From Dinoroseobacter sp042096155 (GTDB taxonomy: Bacteria > Pseudomonadota > Alphaproteobacteria > Rhodobacterales > Rhodobacteraceae), in NCBI GenBank assembly GCA_042096155.1, contig JBELMC010000119.1, positions 1-7,464 of the forward strand: a DNA stretch of 7,464 bases, written 5' to 3'. Positions 1 to 6,609 of the stretch are shown in pieces (position 1 is the stretch's first letter; each line of letters starts with the position of its first letter). The translations under genes and the position numbers were made by a program. A model generated the notes under the pieces. It did not search any database. It saw nothing but the letters and a program-made list of their open reading frames with translations, and had not been told where the DNA came from.

Positions 1-5
1 AACCA

Positions 6-419
6 ATGCAAGAAACTGATCTCGCCCTCCTTGTCGATCGCTTCATGCGCAAAATTCATTCCGGACTGCTGGAACGCGCTCCCGGTTTTGATAGAGAAGC
101 AGTAGGGCCCGGCGGGGGCATTGTGTTGATGACGCTTGCAGATGCCGGGCGGATCAGCCTAAATGAACTCACAAAATGCGTCGCTCGCGATAAGTCACAA
201 ATGACCCGTGTGATCCGATCTCTGGAAAACAAAGGGCTTGTTGGGCGAGAAATGGCACCAAATGATGGCCGCGTCAGCTTGATCTATTTGACGCCCAAGG
301 GATCGGAAATTGTTGGTGAATTGATGCAGACGGTCGCAGAGGTTGTCGGCGAAATACTGGAGCCAATCTCAAAAAGTGAACGCAAGACGCTTCAGTCGCT
401 TCTTGCACAGGTCGTTTAG
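6..419 (+). CDS. MarR-family transcriptional regulator
   Basis: Predicted cytoplasmic winged-helix DNA-binding regulator of 137 residues, slightly short for MarR proteins (usually about 140-160). Residues 51-60 (SLNELTKCVA) fit the first HTH helix, 62-77 (DKSQMTRVIRSLENKG) the recognition helix, and 79-96 the beta wing, with the family's DGR signature at 87-89 followed by a TPKG motif at 96-99. Flanking helices (about 4-25 and 101-136) would form the dimer interface. The ATG lies only five bases from the window edge, so its ribosome-binding site cannot be seen and a slightly longer N-terminus is possible. It converges tail-to-tail on the flavoprotein gene, so it does not share a promoter with any other gene seen here. 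Its ligand and targets cannot be read from the sequence; many MarR proteins regulate adjacent genes, but the relevant neighbour may lie to the left of the window. Confidence 0.9.
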   Translation: MQETDLALLVDRFMRKIHSGLLERAPGFDREAVGPGGGIVLMTLADAGRISLNELTKCVARDKSQMTRVIRSLENKGLVGREMAPNDGRVSLIYLTPKGSEIVGELMQTVAEVVGEILEPISKSERKTLQSLLAQVV

Positions 420-643
420 AAACGCTCCGTGAGGACGCTGACGTTCGTTGCTATCGCAACATTCTGAACAATGTGCTCGGAATTGCCGTCCGCTGTCTGT
501 TCGTGGATGACCGTTTTCGTCTTGGCGTTCTATTTCGCCCCCCGCTGCAAGCGACCCCCATGGGCAGCAATTGACGTGCGCTGTCCTGTCCCGGATGATC
601 CCATAGCCCCTCGTCGATCCGCGTTTTTCAGGACGCTTGCGCG
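420..643. other. Convergent intergenic gap, no gene supported
   Basis: This is the space between the stop codons of the MarR gene and the flavoprotein gene. I see no convincing gene in it. There are two small perfect hairpins: GTTGC-TATC-GCAAC at 447-460, just past the MarR gene, and ACGC-TTGC-GCGT at 633-644, which touches the flavoprotein stop codon and on the - strand has a GCAA tetraloop. Neither is followed by a run of T, so intrinsic termination is not supported; if transcripts end here, another mechanism such as Rho may be involved. An 8-base word, AGGACGCT, occurs at both ends of the gap (432-439 and 630-637), which is weak evidence of anything. Confidence 0.5.
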
Positions 644-3061
644 TTAACCTCGCATATGTGCTGAATCGGGGTCAAACAATGGCACGTCCATCAACTTGGC
701 AGGGCGCATTTGGCCCAAAATCTCGATATCAACCTCAAGCCCCGCCATTGCCCGCTTTCGCGGCAAAAACCCGATTGCGACGCTCTTTTCAGCAAAATGA
801 GAATACCCGCCAGAGGTGCAGAAGCCGACCACATCTCCGTCAAGGAAAATAGGCTCATAGCCATTCACATCAGCATCCTCAGCCTCAACTTCGAAGGCGT
901 AAAGCATCCGTTCGGGTGGTGTGGTGCGTTCGGCTTCTGCAACGCTCCGGCCAATGAAATCAACCGGTTTTTTGAAGCTGATGAACCGATCCAGACCGGT
1001 TTCTGCAGCTGTATAATCGGGTGAGAATTCGTGCATCCATGAGCCAAAGAATTTGTCGAGCCGTAAGGACATCATTGCACGCATCCCAAAGGGTTTGAGG
1101 CCAAACTCCTGTCCGGCTTCCCAGAGCGTGTCGAAAAGTTTCATTTGAACCAGCGGATCGCAGTAGATCTCATAACCCAAATCCCCTGTGTAGCTGACCC
1201 TTTGAACCAAGCAATCACACATTCCAACACTCATCTGCTTGACGTCCAAAAAGCGCAATGCGTCGTTTGAGACGTCCTCTGAGCTGCAATTTGCCAACAG
1301 ATTGCGTGCCTGAGGGCCGGCAATTTGAAACCCTGTGGAAAGATCCGAGATATTTGAAACATGAACGCCCTGTACACAATTCATTTCGAACCAGCGCAGA
1401 TGATAGTCTTGTGCGCCATAACTTGCGGTGAGGCGGAACTCGGTTTCTGACAAACATGCGACTGTAAAATCACCGATCAACCGCCCAGACGGCGCCAGCA
1501 TCGGTGTCAAACTCAGGCGTCCGGGATCAGGAATACGCCCCGCCATGATCCGGTCCAGCCAGTCGCGCGCAGTCGGACCGGAGACTTTGAATTTTCCGAA
1601 ATTATGGATCTCGTTGATGCCAACGGCGGTCCGAACCGCCATCACTTCGGCTTTGGTTGCCTCAAATGCGTTTGACCGTCGAAACGATGGCGTTTCAAAG
1701 CGTGGTTCGCCCGCAGGGGCAAAGTAATTCACCGCCTCGAGGCCGAAGCCTTCGCCAAACACGGCTCCCATGCCGGTCCACCGATCATACATCGGCGTTG
1801 TTTTGAAAGGGCGTGCGGCGGGCAATTCTTCGTTGGGATAACTGACAGAGAACCGGCGTTGGTAATTCTCGATCACCTTTGGAACTGTATATCCTGGGGT
1901 GGTCCATTTGCCAAAACGCGCCACATCCATTGCAAAGACGTCGCGCTCGGGCTCGCCCTCTATCATCCATTGCGCAAGGCTCAGACCGACGCCACCGCCT
2001 TGACTAAAGCCTGCCATGACGGCGCATGCGGACCAATAATTCCGCAAGCCCGGAACTGGACCCACCAGTGGGTTTCCATCCGGCGCAAAGGTGAACGGAC
2101 CATGAATAACCGATTTTATACCGGCGCGCTGAAGCACGGGAAACCGGCGATAGGCAAAGGCGATGCTGTCTTCAATCTTGTCCAAGTTGTCATTTAGCAA
2201 CTCATGCCCGAAGTCCCACGGTGTGCCCCCAATGGCCCAAGGTTCACAATTTTGCTCGTAAAAACCGATACATAGCCCGCGCCCTTCCTGCCGCAGATAG
2301 CTTTCGCCGCCGGGATCCATGACATGGGGAAATTCCGTGTCCCGTTGATAAATTTCCGCAATCTCATCAGTGACAATGTATTGATGCGCCATCGGCAGCA
2401 GTGGCAGATACACCCCGGCCATTGCAGCAACTTCGCGCGCCCACAGACCGGCCGCGTTGACGATATGTTCCGCATGAATTGGTCCACGATCAGTCACCAC
2501 ATCCCATGTCCCATCTACACGAGGATTGGTTTCCAAGACTTTGGTATGTAATTGAATGTCAGCTCCGGCCATGCGCGCGGCCTTGGCATAGGCGTGGGTC
2601 GTGCCCGAAGGGTCCAGATGGCCATCCAGCGGATCATAAAGCCCGCCCAAAACGCCATCGGTATTCACCACCCCATCGGTGAGTGTCGTAATTTCAGCCG
2701 GACTGAGAATTTCTGTATGAAGCCCCATATAGCGATGCTTTGCGCGCTCTGCTTTTAGCATATCAAAACGCTCAACGCTGTCGGCAAGCGTGACGCCTCC
2801 GACATGGTGCAATCCGCAAGACAGGCCTGTTATGTCTTCCAATTCCCGATACAGTTTTATCGTGTACCCCTGCAGCGCTGCCATATTGGTGTCGCCATTT
2901 AGGGTGTGAAATCCGCCCGCAGCGTGCCAAGTCGAGCCGCTGGTCAGCTCGGAGCGTTCAACCAACATGACGTCAGACCACCCCAACTTTGTCAAATGAT
3001 ACAAGACAGATGTGCCGACAACGCCGCCGCCGATGACACATACTCGGGTGGTGCTTTGCAT
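644..3061 (-). CDS. Dimethylglycine/sarcosine dehydrogenase-family flavoprotein (DAO + GcvT domains)
   Basis: Full-length 805-residue enzyme, predicted to oxidise an N-methyl group of a small amino acid (dimethylglycine, sarcosine or similar) and transfer the released one-carbon unit to tetrahydrofolate. The N-terminal FAD (DAO) domain spans about 5-368: a GGGVVG dinucleotide loop at 11-16, the ribose-binding acid E35, and GSTWHAAGG at 42-50, where H46 matches the histidine that carries covalent FAD in mammalian DMGDH and sarcosine dehydrogenase. A linker domain (about 371-428) follows, then a GcvT-like folate-binding domain (about 430-690) with D531 at the usual catalytic aspartate position and an SYTGDLGYEIY motif at 623-633, then a GcvT C-terminal barrel (about 710-795). 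There is no signal peptide, so it should be cytoplasmic, probably donating electrons to ETF. The ATG start has a strong Shine-Dalgarno site. The exact substrate is not resolved: family members differ mainly in substrate-pocket residues that I cannot assign. Confidence 0.9.
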   Translation of the reverse strand: MQSTTRVCVIGGGVVGTSVLYHLTKLGWSDVMLVERSELTSGSTWHAAGGFHTLNGDTNMAALQGYTIKLYRELEDITGLSCGLHHVGGVTLADSVERFDMLKAERAKHRYMGLHTEILSPAEITTLTDGVVNTDGVLGGLYDPLDGHLDPSGTTHAYAKAARMAGADIQLHTKVLETNPRVDGTWDVVTDRGPIHAEHIVNAAGLWAREVAAMAGVYLPLLPMAHQYIVTDEIAEIYQRDTEFPHVMDPGGESYLRQEGRGLCIGFYEQNCEPWAIGGTPWDFGHELLNDNLDKIEDSIAFAYRRFPVLQRAGIKSVIHGPFTFAPDGNPLVGPVPGLRNYWSACAVMAGFSQGGGVGLSLAQWMIEGEPERDVFAMDVARFGKWTTPGYTVPKVIENYQRRFSVSYPNEELPAARPFKTTPMYDRWTGMGAVFGEGFGLEAVNYFAPAGEPRFETPSFRRSNAFEATKAEVMAVRTAVGINEIHNFGKFKVSGPTARDWLDRIMAGRIPDPGRLSLTPMLAPSGRLIGDFTVACLSETEFRLTASYGAQDYHLRWFEMNCVQGVHVSNISDLSTGFQIAGPQARNLLANCSSEDVSNDALRFLDVKQMSVGMCDCLVQRVSYTGDLGYEIYCDPLVQMKLFDTLWEAGQEFGLKPFGMRAMMSLRLDKFFGSWMHEFSPDYTAAETGLDRFISFKKPVDFIGRSVAEAERTTPPERMLYAFEVEAEDADVNGYEPIFLDGDVVGFCTSGGYSHFAEKSVAIGFLPRKRAMAGLEVDIEILGQMRPAKLMDVPLFDPDSAHMRG

Positions 3062-3067
3062 GACCCT

Positions 3068-3072
3068 CTCCT
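3068..3072 (-). promoter_or_regulatory. Ribosome-binding site of the flavoprotein gene
   Basis: On the - strand the sequence reads AAAGGAGAGGGTC directly before the ATG. The AGGAG core sits six bases from the start codon, which fixes the start at 3061. The 71 bases between this site and the upstream terminator are the only room for a private promoter. I found a TTGCCA (3126-3121) that could serve as a -35 element, but no good -10 at proper spacing, so I do not call a promoter. Confidence 0.8.
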
Positions 3073-3145
3073 TTCAAAGCGTTTCCAGGATCACAATATC
3101 CAAGCTTGCTCCAGAGACATTGGCAAATACCGACATAGAATGACG

Positions 3146-3174
3146 AAAAGGGGTCCGAAAATATCAGACCCTTT
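3146..3174 (-). terminator. Rho-independent terminator after the ATPase gene
   Basis: On the - strand, 23 bases past the ATPase stop codon, GGGTC (3171-3167) pairs with GACCC (3155-3151). One G-T and two A-T pairs extend the stem outwards, and after a mismatch two more pairs can form inside around a short A/T-rich loop. The 3' arm runs directly into TTTT (3149-3146). This is a classic, moderately strong intrinsic terminator for the ABC transporter transcript. Between the stop codon and this hairpin is an 11-base palindrome, CGTAAATTACG (3183-3193). Since the next gene lies on the same strand, the structure may stop transcription fully or only thin it out. Confidence 0.75.
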
Positions 3175-3196
3175 CCAATAACCGTAAATTACGCGG

Positions 3197-5281
3197 CTAT
3201 TGCGCCGCGATTTTTATCACAGGTTCCATATTGTCGAGAATGTCGGCCGCAAGGTGGCATTTGATCTGGTGCCCATCGGCCAGAATTTGGACCGGCGGAA
3301 TATCTTTGTCACAGCGGCTTTCCGGAACTTGGTCTTTCCAGCGGCACCGGGTTTGAAAAGGGCAACCTGAAGGCGGGTTCATCGCGGACGGAATGTCGCC
3401 TTCCAAAACAATATGGGTCTTTTCGATCGAGGTGTCTGCGATTGGAACAGCCGACAACAGCGCCTCGGTATATGGATGATAGGGTGGGCTGAACACCTGG
3501 TCGGTTGTGCCCAATTCAACCACATGGCCAAGATACATAACCATAACACGATCAGAGAGATAGCGAACGATGCTCAAGTCATGGCTGATGAACAAAAGCG
3601 TGGTTTTGTTCTTGCGCTGGATTTCCATTAACAAGTCGGTCACAGCAGCTTGCACCGATACATCCAGCGCCGAGACAGGTTCGTCGGCGACGACAATCCG
3701 GGCGTCTCCAGCAAAGGCGCGAGCAATCCCGACGCGTTGTTTCTGTCCGCCCGAAAGCTGTCGTGGCATACGATCGGCGAAGGTGCGCGGCAGTTTAACC
3801 AGATCCAAAAGCTCAAACATACGTTGTTTGCGCTCCGCTTCATTGGCGCCAATCTTAAAGATCTCCAAGGCTCGGATTATTTGGCGGCCCACCGTCATTG
3901 ACGGGTTTAATGTGTCAAACGGGTTTTGAAACACCATCTGGATGTCGGAGACCGTTTTTGTGTCGCGGGCTTCGATTGCGATGTCTTGAATTTCACGATT
4001 GTCGAGCAGGATCTCACCCTCTGTCGCGGTTTCCAATCCCATCAGCACTTTCGCAAAAGTCGATTTTCCACATCCCGATTCGCCGACGATTGCGAGCGTC
4101 TCGGATTCGCGTGCCTCAAAACTGAGCGTTTCGTTGGCCTTTACGACCTTTCTGTTGGCGCCGCCCAGCAGGGTGCTTGCCGCAACTTCGTAGTATTTCT
4201 TCAGATCGGTCATGCGCAAAAGGACATCACCGATCTCACCTTTTTGTTTGATTTCAGCCCGTTGCACGGGAGCATCCCAGTCGATTTCATGCCATTTCAA
4301 GCACCGCGATCCGTGACGATCGCCTTGGGGAAGCTCGGCCATCGGAATGGATCCATGGTCACATCGACCGGCCTCGAAATACGTGCAGCGTGGGCCAAAA
4401 TTACAACCCGGCGGACGTTCATGCGGCAGCGGAAAATTGCCGGGAATGGCAATCAAAGGCCGCGCGTTCTTATCGGCGCCCGGTAGGGGAATGGAGCGGA
4501 ACAGCGCTTGGGTATAGGGATGCTGCATCTTGTCGAAAACATCAGAAATACGACCCGTTTCCACCGCTTCACCAGAATACATGACGCATAGGCGGTCACA
4601 GGTCTCCAAGACCAGGCCGAGATTGTGACTGATAAACAGCATCGAGGTGCCGTATTTTTTGCCCAGGTCCTTGACCAATTCAACGACAGCCGCTTCCACG
4701 GTCACATCCAGCGCTGTGGTCGGCTCATCCAAAATCAACAAGGACGGTTTTGACATCAACGCCATCGCGATCACGATCCGCTGTTGTTGACCCCCTGACA
4801 ATTGGTGCGGATAGCTGTTCAGGATCCTTTTGGGATCGGGCAGCTTTACATCTGTCACCACTTCCAGGGCCCGATCAAATGCAACCGATTTTGGCACCCC
4901 CTCGTGGATCATCGGCACTTCCATCAACTGTTTGCCAATCTTCATCGCTGGGTTAAGAGACGCCATAGGTTCTTGATAAATCATCGCAATTTCAGATCCG
5001 CGAATGTCACGCAGCTCCTCCATTGTCATCTTGTTCAGATCGCGCCCCTTAAACTTAATGGTGCCGCCAACAATTTGACCATTGACCCCAAGATCTTGCA
5101 TCACACCCAAAGCGACGGTGGATTTGCCACAGCCGGATTCGCCCACCAGACCCATAGCCTCGCCAGGTTGGACAACACAGCTGAAATCCATCACGGCTGG
5201 GATTTCGCGCAATCGCGTGAAGAAGCTGATCGAGAGATTTTCGATCTCGAGGATCGGGCCGTCATAATCCCATTTCGCCAT
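3197..5281 (-). CDS. ABC importer fused tandem ATPase (DppD-DppF type)
   Basis: A 694-residue motor subunit that joins in one chain the two ATPases of a dipeptide/oligopeptide-family (PepT) importer; similar fusions occur in GsiA-like proteins. First half: Walker A GESGCGKST 47-55, Q-loop YQEP 102-105, signature LSGGQ 161-165, Walker B with D185-E186, H-loop H219, then a C-terminal oligopeptide/dipeptide extension starting at HPYTQAL (254-260) with cysteines 293, 299, 307 and 327. Second half: Walker A 400-408, Q-loop FQNP 451-454, signature 509-513, Walker B D533-E534, H567, HPYTEAL 602-608 and cysteines 640, 646, 657 and 675. Both ATP sites look intact. The Cys4 clusters resemble those reported to hold a [4Fe-4S] cluster in DppD-type proteins. 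The protein should act at the inner face of the membrane with the two permeases encoded upstream. The start is supported by an AGGAG site. The substrate cannot be deduced from the ATPase. Confidence 0.93.
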   Translation of the reverse strand: MAKWDYDGPILEIENLSISFFTRLREIPAVMDFSCVVQPGEAMGLVGESGCGKSTVALGVMQDLGVNGQIVGGTIKFKGRDLNKMTMEELRDIRGSEIAMIYQEPMASLNPAMKIGKQLMEVPMIHEGVPKSVAFDRALEVVTDVKLPDPKRILNSYPHQLSGGQQQRIVIAMALMSKPSLLILDEPTTALDVTVEAAVVELVKDLGKKYGTSMLFISHNLGLVLETCDRLCVMYSGEAVETGRISDVFDKMQHPYTQALFRSIPLPGADKNARPLIAIPGNFPLPHERPPGCNFGPRCTYFEAGRCDHGSIPMAELPQGDRHGSRCLKWHEIDWDAPVQRAEIKQKGEIGDVLLRMTDLKKYYEVAASTLLGGANRKVVKANETLSFEARESETLAIVGESGCGKSTFAKVLMGLETATEGEILLDNREIQDIAIEARDTKTVSDIQMVFQNPFDTLNPSMTVGRQIIRALEIFKIGANEAERKQRMFELLDLVKLPRTFADRMPRQLSGGQKQRVGIARAFAGDARIVVADEPVSALDVSVQAAVTDLLMEIQRKNKTTLLFISHDLSIVRYLSDRVMVMYLGHVVELGTTDQVFSPPYHPYTEALLSAVPIADTSIEKTHIVLEGDIPSAMNPPSGCPFQTRCRWKDQVPESRCDKDIPPVQILADGHQIKCHLAADILDNMEPVIKIAAQ

Positions 5282-5289
5282 CTACCTGT

Positions 5290-5294
5290 CTCCT
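5290..5294 (-). promoter_or_regulatory. Ribosome-binding site of the ATPase gene
   Basis: On the - strand GACAGGAGACAGGTAG precedes the ATG; the AGGAG core is eight bases from the start codon at 5281. Having its own strong site fits the 116-base separation from the permease gene, because translational coupling over that distance is unlikely. Confidence 0.75.
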
Positions 5295-5314
5295 GTCGGG
5301 GCCAGACCAAGCGT

Positions 5315-5341
5315 CGATCAGGTTTGATCGCGCCGATCGGC
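5315..5341. repeat. Two adjacent inverted repeats in the permease-ATPase gap
   Basis: CGATCA (5315-5320) and TGATCG (5325-5330) form a perfect six-base stem with a GGTT loop. One base further on is the perfect 10-base palindrome GCCGATCGGC (5332-5341). They lie upstream of the ATPase ribosome-binding site in the transcript. They could be local RNA folds or a protein-binding site; I cannot tell which. Confidence 0.5.
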
Positions 5342-5356
5342 ATCATCTGTGTCAGT

Positions 5357-5389
5357 TTGGGTCCCCGCGCGCGGCGGCGCGCGGACCAA
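5357..5389 (-). repeat. Very GC-rich intercistronic hairpin after the DppC-type permease gene
   Basis: Starting eight bases after the permease stop codon on the - strand, TTGGTCC (5389-5383) pairs with GGACCCAA (5364-5357, one bulged base), and an inner GCGCGC (5382-5377) pairs with GCGCGC (5372-5367) around a four-base CGCC loop, with two unpaired bases on one side. That gives about 13 base pairs, mostly G-C. No T run follows, so it is not a standard intrinsic terminator. Such structures between genes commonly protect the upstream message from 3' exonucleases or lower the level of the downstream part of the transcript; which applies here is inference. Confidence 0.7.
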
Positions 5390-5397
5390 GCGCTTGT

Positions 5398-6600
5398 TCA
5401 GTCTTTCAGGCTTTCTTCGCGCAGACCGTCGGCCAGCAAATTGAGGCCGAGAACCATGCTCATCAAGGCCAGCGCAGGGGGCAGGGCAGGGTGCGGGAAA
5501 ATCGACAACAATTTGCGTCCTTCGTTGATGGTAGAGCCCCAATCTGGTGACTCAGGGGGCAGACCGAGCCCAAAAAAGCCCAAGGTTCCCAACAAGATCG
5601 TCGTATATCCGATGCGCAAGCAGAAATCGACGATCAGCGGGCCGCGCACATTGGGCAAGATTTCCCACAGCATGATGTACCACGGGCCTTCGCCACGAGT
5701 TTGCGCGGCCGCCACGTAATCTCGGGTCTTGATATCAAGCGCCAGGCCGCGCACGATCCGGTACACCGTGGGCGAGTTTACAAATACCACCGATACGAAC
5801 ACCACCAACACACCGCCCGGGATATCGAACAAATCCAACGGTGCTGGCAGGATCGCAATCGGGCTGTTTTGGGCCGACACCAACGATAAGTACAGCCAAA
5901 TCATAACCCCCATCACAGCTGCCATCAGCGGTGTCCGGATGTGTGGTTGAGTGTAAAAGCGCGAATTCAGCAGCACCGCGACAAAGATAATCGGAAACAA
6001 AAACAGCACCGCGGCCATGTAATTGGGGATCCCCGTATCCACGATTTCCGGCGTTACCAAGAGGTAGAACAACAAGATCACCGGGAAGGCGAGAATAAGA
6101 TTGGCCAGAAAAGACAAAAGAGTGTCCAGCCGGCCCCCATAATAGCCCGCTGGCAGACCCAAAGTGATTCCAACCATAAAAGCAAACAGCGTCGCCAGCG
6201 GCGCCACTTGCACCACAATCACCGAGCCTGCGACCATACGGCTGAACACGTCGCGCGCCAAGTTGTCCCCGCCCAACAAGTAATACTGGTAGGCATCGTC
6301 TTCAGCACCAGAGACCGGAAAACCCGGCACTTTGTTCTTCATGCCTGAAATCTGACCCAACGGATCAAACGTCGTTATCATACCGAACACACCGTTAAAC
6401 AGCGCGGCATAGCCCCAGAACATAACAAGCGCAAAACCGATCATACCGATCAGGCTGTCAAACAATTTGCCATAAAGTCCCAGCTTTCGTTTGAACAGTA
6501 TCGAAATCGCAAAGGTTGCAATCAGTGCAATCCACACCGGCGTGAATTGGATCGCGATGCGGGCAAAGATACTGCCCCAGCTCAGCATTTCCATGGTCAT
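5398..6600 (-). CDS. ABC importer permease, DppC type, unusually long
   Basis: Inner-membrane subunit of a dipeptide/oligopeptide-family importer, 400 residues against about 280-310 for typical DppC/OppC. The family hallmark LGGDNLARDVFSR is at 109-121 (compare LGTDxxGRDxxSR). The coupling loop that docks on the ATPase is at about 294-318 (DYVAAAQTRG ... EILPN), and LGLGLPPESPDWGSTINEGR at 344-362 is the usual late motif. The extra length lies in two places: two hydrophobic segments (about 15-36 and 48-72) instead of one before the hallmark, and about 75 residues at 184-260 with two more probable helices (about 194-211 and 224-241) before the coupling loop. The gene follows the DppB-type permease by seven bases, so the two are surely co-transcribed and probably translationally coupled. 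The start is uncertain by two codons because the Shine-Dalgarno site suits the ATG at 6594 better. Confidence 0.9.
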   Translation of the reverse strand: MTMEMLSWGSIFARIAIQFTPVWIALIATFAISILFKRKLGLYGKLFDSLIGMIGFALVMFWGYAALFNGVFGMITTFDPLGQISGMKNKVPGFPVSGAEDDAYQYYLLGGDNLARDVFSRMVAGSVIVVQVAPLATLFAFMVGITLGLPAGYYGGRLDTLLSFLANLILAFPVILLFYLLVTPEIVDTGIPNYMAAVLFLFPIIFVAVLLNSRFYTQPHIRTPLMAAVMGVMIWLYLSLVSAQNSPIAILPAPLDLFDIPGGVLVVFVSVVFVNSPTVYRIVRGLALDIKTRDYVAAAQTRGEGPWYIMLWEILPNVRGPLIVDFCLRIGYTTILLGTLGFFGLGLPPESPDWGSTINEGRKLLSIFPHPALPPALALMSMVLGLNLLADGLREESLKD

Positions 6601-6601
6601 G

Positions 6602-6609
6602 CCCCCTTT
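6602..6609 (-). promoter_or_regulatory. Ribosome-binding site that bears on the DppC-type start
   Basis: The - strand reads TAAAGGGGGCATGACCATG: the upstream permease's stop codon overlaps the purine-rich AAAGGGGG. The first ATG (6600) is only one base from the G run, which is too close for good initiation. The third-codon ATG (6594) sits seven bases away and may be the real start, giving 398 residues. Confidence 0.6.

Noticed and set aside
380..571. Open frame through the gap after the MarR gene, in a different frame, which could suggest a frameshifted MarR tail.
   Set aside because: The MarR protein ends where family members usually end. The open frame has no good start codon and no recognisable similarity, and a run of this length is unremarkable.
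865..1047. Short - strand frame overlapping the flavoprotein gene.
   Set aside because: It is an out-of-frame shadow inside the GcvT-like part of the flavoprotein, with no independent support.
3091..3126. Possible sigma-70 promoter for the flavoprotein gene (TTGCCA with GATATT on the - strand).
   Set aside because: The spacing of 20 bases is too long and the -10 match is only four of six, so I do not list it as a feature.
3926..4486. Open frame of 186 codons on the + strand, antisense to the ATPase gene.
   Set aside because: It lies wholly inside the fused ATPase gene and shows no recognisable motif or convincing ribosome-binding site.
5191..5347. A roughly 50-codon reading frame starting ATGATG in the permease-ATPase gap on the - strand, in the same frame as the permease gene and open from its TGA stop onwards.
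   Set aside because: It has no Shine-Dalgarno site that I can see, runs out of frame into the ATPase gene and has an Arg-rich composition without a motif. The permease already ends at the usual family C-terminus, so neither a small gene nor a broken extension is supported.
4802..5719. Open frame of 305 codons on the + strand, antisense to the ATPase and permease genes.
   Set aside because: It overlaps the ATPase N-terminal half, the gap and the permease C-terminal part, all well supported by family motifs on the other strand. Its translation is rich in Arg, His, Ser and Pro and shows no domain I recognise; it is what GC-rich coding DNA gives on the reverse strand.
5941..6348. Open frame of 135 codons on the + strand, rich in Gln, His and Arg.
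   Set aside because: It is the mirror of hydrophobic codons in the DppC-type permease; the biased composition is explained by the opposite strand.
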